Positions 4,623 to 6,550 of a stretch of DNA of 6,550 bases are shown one piece after another. Both the position numbers and the translations under genes were made by a program. How positions within the stretch are numbered: position 1 is the stretch's first letter; the number at the start of each line of letters is the position of its first letter. The notes under the pieces are model-generated. The model saw only the letters and a list, made by a program, of their open reading frames with translations, was not told the DNA's origin and did no database searches. The stretch is taken from NCBI GenBank assembly GCA_023473405.1, contig JAMCZD010000252.1, positions 1 to 6,550 of the forward strand. The letters are read 5' to 3'. Source of the stretch: Candidatus Omnitrophota bacterium. Lineage in GTDB: Bacteria; Verrucomicrobiota; Verrucomicrobiia; Limisphaerales; UBA1319.

Positions 4623-6191
4623 ATGAAAAAAGCAACTCCTTCCATCCGTTGCCTGATGGTGTGCTGTTTGGTCGGTTGTGCTCCTTTGGCCATGGCGCAG
4701 AACCACGAAATCCCCGGACCGGTCGGGCCTTACATTGGTCTCGGCCCCAAGGGCTTCGAGGATGCCCGGTCCTTTCGCGGAGACGACCGCATCGTAGGCG
4801 CCACTTATTTCTATTGGTATAATGTCCAAACCAAGGAGCATGTTCTGAACGGCGACGGCTCCGACGCCTTGACCGACCATCCGCCATCGATGGAGAACTT
4901 CTCGTATGAATCGGAGTCGTGGCACCAGCGGCAGCTCGAGGACATGATCGAAGCGGGCATCGATTTTCTGCTCCCGGTTTTCTGGGGCGCGCCTTCCGAA
5001 CGCGACCCAAACTCGCGTCAACACTGGAGTTACGCCGGCCTGAAGCCATTGGTCCAGGCCCGCGAAGCGCTGCTCGAAGAAGGAAAACGCCCGCCGCGAA
5101 TCGGCCTCTTCTACGATACCAGCACCCTGCAGTTCAATTCCTGGAATTTGCATATTGACCTGACCCGGGACTATGGCAAGCGCTGGTTCTACGCCACGAT
5201 TCGGGACTTCTTTTCGAGCATCCCTCCCCGGCATTGGGCAATGATCGATGGCCATCCACTGGTGGTTCTTTACGCCGCTGCCTTTGCCAAGAAATATGAT
5301 CAGAGTTTTATCGATTACACCCGGGAACAATTCGCGCGCGATTTCGGCGGGCGCATCCCCTACATCGTCCGGGAAGTTTCGTGGAACGTCAAATCGGACA
5401 ACACCGGCGCGTGGGGCGGCGCGCTGGGATTGAAGAACCCCGGCGTGGCCTCGCTTGGTCCTGGCTATGATCATTCCGCCGTGCCTGGGCGCAAACCCCT
5501 GATTGTCCCACGCGCAGGAGGAGAGTTTTACGAAGAGAACTGGCTCAAGTTCTTGCGCCGAGCCTCGGACATTGTCCTGGTGGAAACCTGGAACGAATTC
5601 CACGAAGGCACCGACGTGTGTGAATCAAGAGAATACGGACGAAGATACATTGAATTGACCCGGCATTATGTTGACCTGTTCAAGCAAGGCTGGCGGCCTC
5701 CGCTGGTCCGAGGCCTCTATACCGATGCACCGTCTATAAGCGTATCACTGGGCAAAACCAACCTGGAACAGGGTTTGCGCCAAGTCGATTTCGCCGATGG
5801 CCTCACCGCGCCGGACACCGCCGGCGGCCAGGATTGCCGCACAATCAGGTCCACCGAGAATCCCGGGCGCTATATCTATTTTGTCGCTGACGATTCCTTC
5901 AAAAAACCGGACCCGGAAAATCTCGTTGTAGAAATCGAGTACTTTGATGCCGCGACCGGGAGTTTGAACCTTGAATTCGACGGGAGCGATCCCGCCGCGC
6001 CTTTCAACGGCGCTTATACCCGCTCCGCCGAAACCGTTAAGCTCGAGGGTACCAGGACCTGGCGGGATGCGCGTTTTGCTCTTCCAAAGGCACGCCTCTT
6101 GAACTCGCAAAATGCCAACGCCGATTTTCGCCTGGCGGTCCAGGCACCCGAGTTCGCCTTGAAAAAGGCGGTCCTGAAGCGGCACCAATAG
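4623..6191 (+). CDS. Exported DUF5010/GH99-like putative glycoside hydrolase
   Basis: A complete 522-residue protein. Residues 1-25 are an export signal (KK start, core CLMVCCLVGCAPLAMA). Cleavage may occur after AMA at 25, but LVGC at 16-19 also fits a lipobox, so it could be a lipoprotein anchored at C19. Residues about 35-355 match DUF5010 style: YFYWY at 62-66, FLLPVFWG, a HWAMIDGHPLVVLY strand, REVSWNVKS, and WNEFHEGTD at 323-331. A WNE-x-x-EG motif at the end of a barrel strand is shared with GH99-like and WbsX-like proteins, so a TIM-barrel enzyme acting on a polysaccharide outside the cytoplasm is inferred. The substrate is unknown. Residues about 364-522 look like a beta-sandwich domain, possibly carbohydrate binding (YIYFVADDSF, VEIEYFD, LNLEFDGSDP). 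The gene stands alone, without SusCD-type or other saccharide genes in view. The start is supported by the signal peptide. Part of it (5375-5468) reappears inverted at the window end. Confidence 0.82.
   Translation: MKKATPSIRCLMVCCLVGCAPLAMAQNHEIPGPVGPYIGLGPKGFEDARSFRGDDRIVGATYFYWYNVQTKEHVLNGDGSDALTDHPPSMENFSYESESWHQRQLEDMIEAGIDFLLPVFWGAPSERDPNSRQHWSYAGLKPLVQAREALLEEGKRPPRIGLFYDTSTLQFNSWNLHIDLTRDYGKRWFYATIRDFFSSIPPRHWAMIDGHPLVVLYAAAFAKKYDQSFIDYTREQFARDFGGRIPYIVREVSWNVKSDNTGAWGGALGLKNPGVASLGPGYDHSAVPGRKPLIVPRAGGEFYEENWLKFLRRASDIVLVETWNEFHEGTDVCESREYGRRYIELTRHYVDLFKQGWRPPLVRGLYTDAPSISVSLGKTNLEQGLRQVDFADGLTAPDTAGGQDCRTIRSTENPGRYIYFVADDSFKKPDPENLVVEIEYFDAATGSLNLEFDGSDPAAPFNGAYTRSAETVKLEGTRTWRDARFALPKARLLNSQNANADFRLAVQAPEFALKKAVLKRHQ
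5375..5468 (+). repeat. 94-bp inverted repeat, left copy (inside the DUF5010 gene)
   Basis: This segment codes for about residues 251-282 of the DUF5010 protein, including VSWNVKS. It is in frame and fits the surrounding protein, so this copy is the original. Its exact reverse complement occurs at 6457-6550. Confidence 0.97.
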
Positions 6192-6456
6192 ACCTGTGTC
6201 AGCCCCGAACATGCGTAACAGGTGGCGATTCCACTGGGATCGATGAATTCAGTCAGCACGACTTCGACCAGTCATACGCCGTTCTTGGCTCCTGGTGGAT
6301 TAGATGGGCGCAATCCCGGGGCGTTGTCCCAGGCTGGCATGGCAACGCGCCGTTGGCGCTGCGACTCGCCTGCCAGGCGTTAGGTTTGAGCGATTTGTCG
6401 CTGACCTCAGCGATTAAAGATGGCGTTCAAAAGAGAGAGGTATACGTTGTGCTCAT
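6192..6456. other. Non-coding tail with minor hairpins
   Basis: No recognisable gene. One frame is open from the end of the DUF5010 gene to 6460 (about 89 codons) but has no ATG, resembles no family I know, and is closed only by the inverted copy. Small perfect stems occur at 6343-6355 (CAACG, three-base loop, CGTTG) and 6367-6379 (CGCCT, three-base loop, AGGCG); GCGTTG at 6321 can also pair with CAACGC at 6343-6348. None is followed by a T-run, so no terminator is called. Whether this stretch truly follows the gene in the genome is uncertain, because the contig end next to it looks chimeric. Confidence 0.4.
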
Positions 6457-6550
6457 ATAGCCAGGACCAAGCGAGGCCACGCCGGGGTTCTTCAATCCCA
6501 GCGCGCCGCCCCACGCGCCGGTGTTGTCCGATTTGACGTTCCACGAAACT
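6457..6550 (-). repeat. 94-bp inverted repeat, right copy (contig edge)
   Basis: The last 94 bases are the exact reverse complement of 5375-5468, with no mismatch, and the match is still running at the last base. On the minus strand it would code for the VSWNVKS part of the DUF5010 protein without the rest. The abrupt start at 6457, perfect identity and the position at the edge suggest a chimeric join. A real inverted partial duplication is the alternative. Confidence 0.97.

Noticed and set aside
4578..5603. A 341-codon minus-strand open frame opposite the DUF5010 gene
   Set aside because: The plus strand has a signal peptide and family motifs throughout, while the minus frame shows no recognisable domain. 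It is a shadow frame in GC-rich coding DNA.
6377..6385. GCGTTAGGT, similar to an integron attC core site (GTTRRRY)
   Set aside because: The only possible partner, TGCGTAACA near 6210, mismatches the core and would give a site of about 175 bp, longer than known attC sites, without the paired inner boxes. No integrase or cassette gene is seen.
6191..6460. Open frame of about 89 codons after the DUF5010 gene
   Set aside because: It has no ATG, shows no family resemblance, and its stop is supplied by the probable chimeric join.
1..6550. CRISPR array, tRNA, rRNA, transposase, toxin-antitoxin or defence genes
   Set aside because: I looked on both strands for regular spaced repeats, cloverleaf-like sequence and the motifs of these gene families and saw none.

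Overview
The window looks like a bacterial contig fragment, most probably from a Verrucomicrobiota bacterium of the Limisphaerales/Pedosphaera type. This is inferred from protein style and was not tested by a search. Pointers are: the C-terminal secreted-protein motif with a DAGLYHY core followed by a VDIG-x-HYVA core, a small HTH protein ending in a EFLGY-N-P tail, a ComM homologue with a MNPTPDxKMP-type loop instead of the usual cysteines, and the general lack of Shine-Dalgarno sequences.

Layout. Positions 1-10 match the 3' end of the Illumina adapter. Positions 11-376 are the C-terminal part of a B12-binding radical SAM protein. An HU-type nucleoid protein (538-831, minus) faces it tail to tail and is divergent from a PiT-family inorganic phosphate transporter (1062-2129, plus). 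These three genes look healthy. Positions 2130-4450 form a belt of gene debris: a small Xre-type HTH protein without an ATG start (2375-2662), a secreted-protein pseudogene with an in-frame TAA (2760-3384), a frameshifted sialidase-like tail (3388-3706), a 113-bp stretch with short tandem and inverted repeats (3781-3893), and the C-terminal third of a ComM/YifB-like AAA+ protein (3905-4444, minus). A nested inverted repeat (4486-4560) follows. Then comes one intact gene for an exported DUF5010/GH99-like putative glycoside hydrolase (4623-6191, plus). The rest of the window has no supported gene.

The last 94 bases (6457-6550) are an exact reverse complement of 5375-5468, inside the DUF5010 gene, and run to the edge of the window. 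Together with the adapter remnant at base 1 this suggests that both ends are contig ends, and that the right end is more likely an amplification or assembly chimera than an invertible element.

The genes do not form one pathway. Housekeeping genes (HU, phosphate uptake, radical SAM) sit beside a decayed accessory region and a polysaccharide-degradation gene. I found no convincing previously undescribed system. The most useful observations are the end artefacts, the decayed gene belt, the structured repeats, and promoter placements that suggest leaderless mRNAs for HU and the DUF5010 protein.
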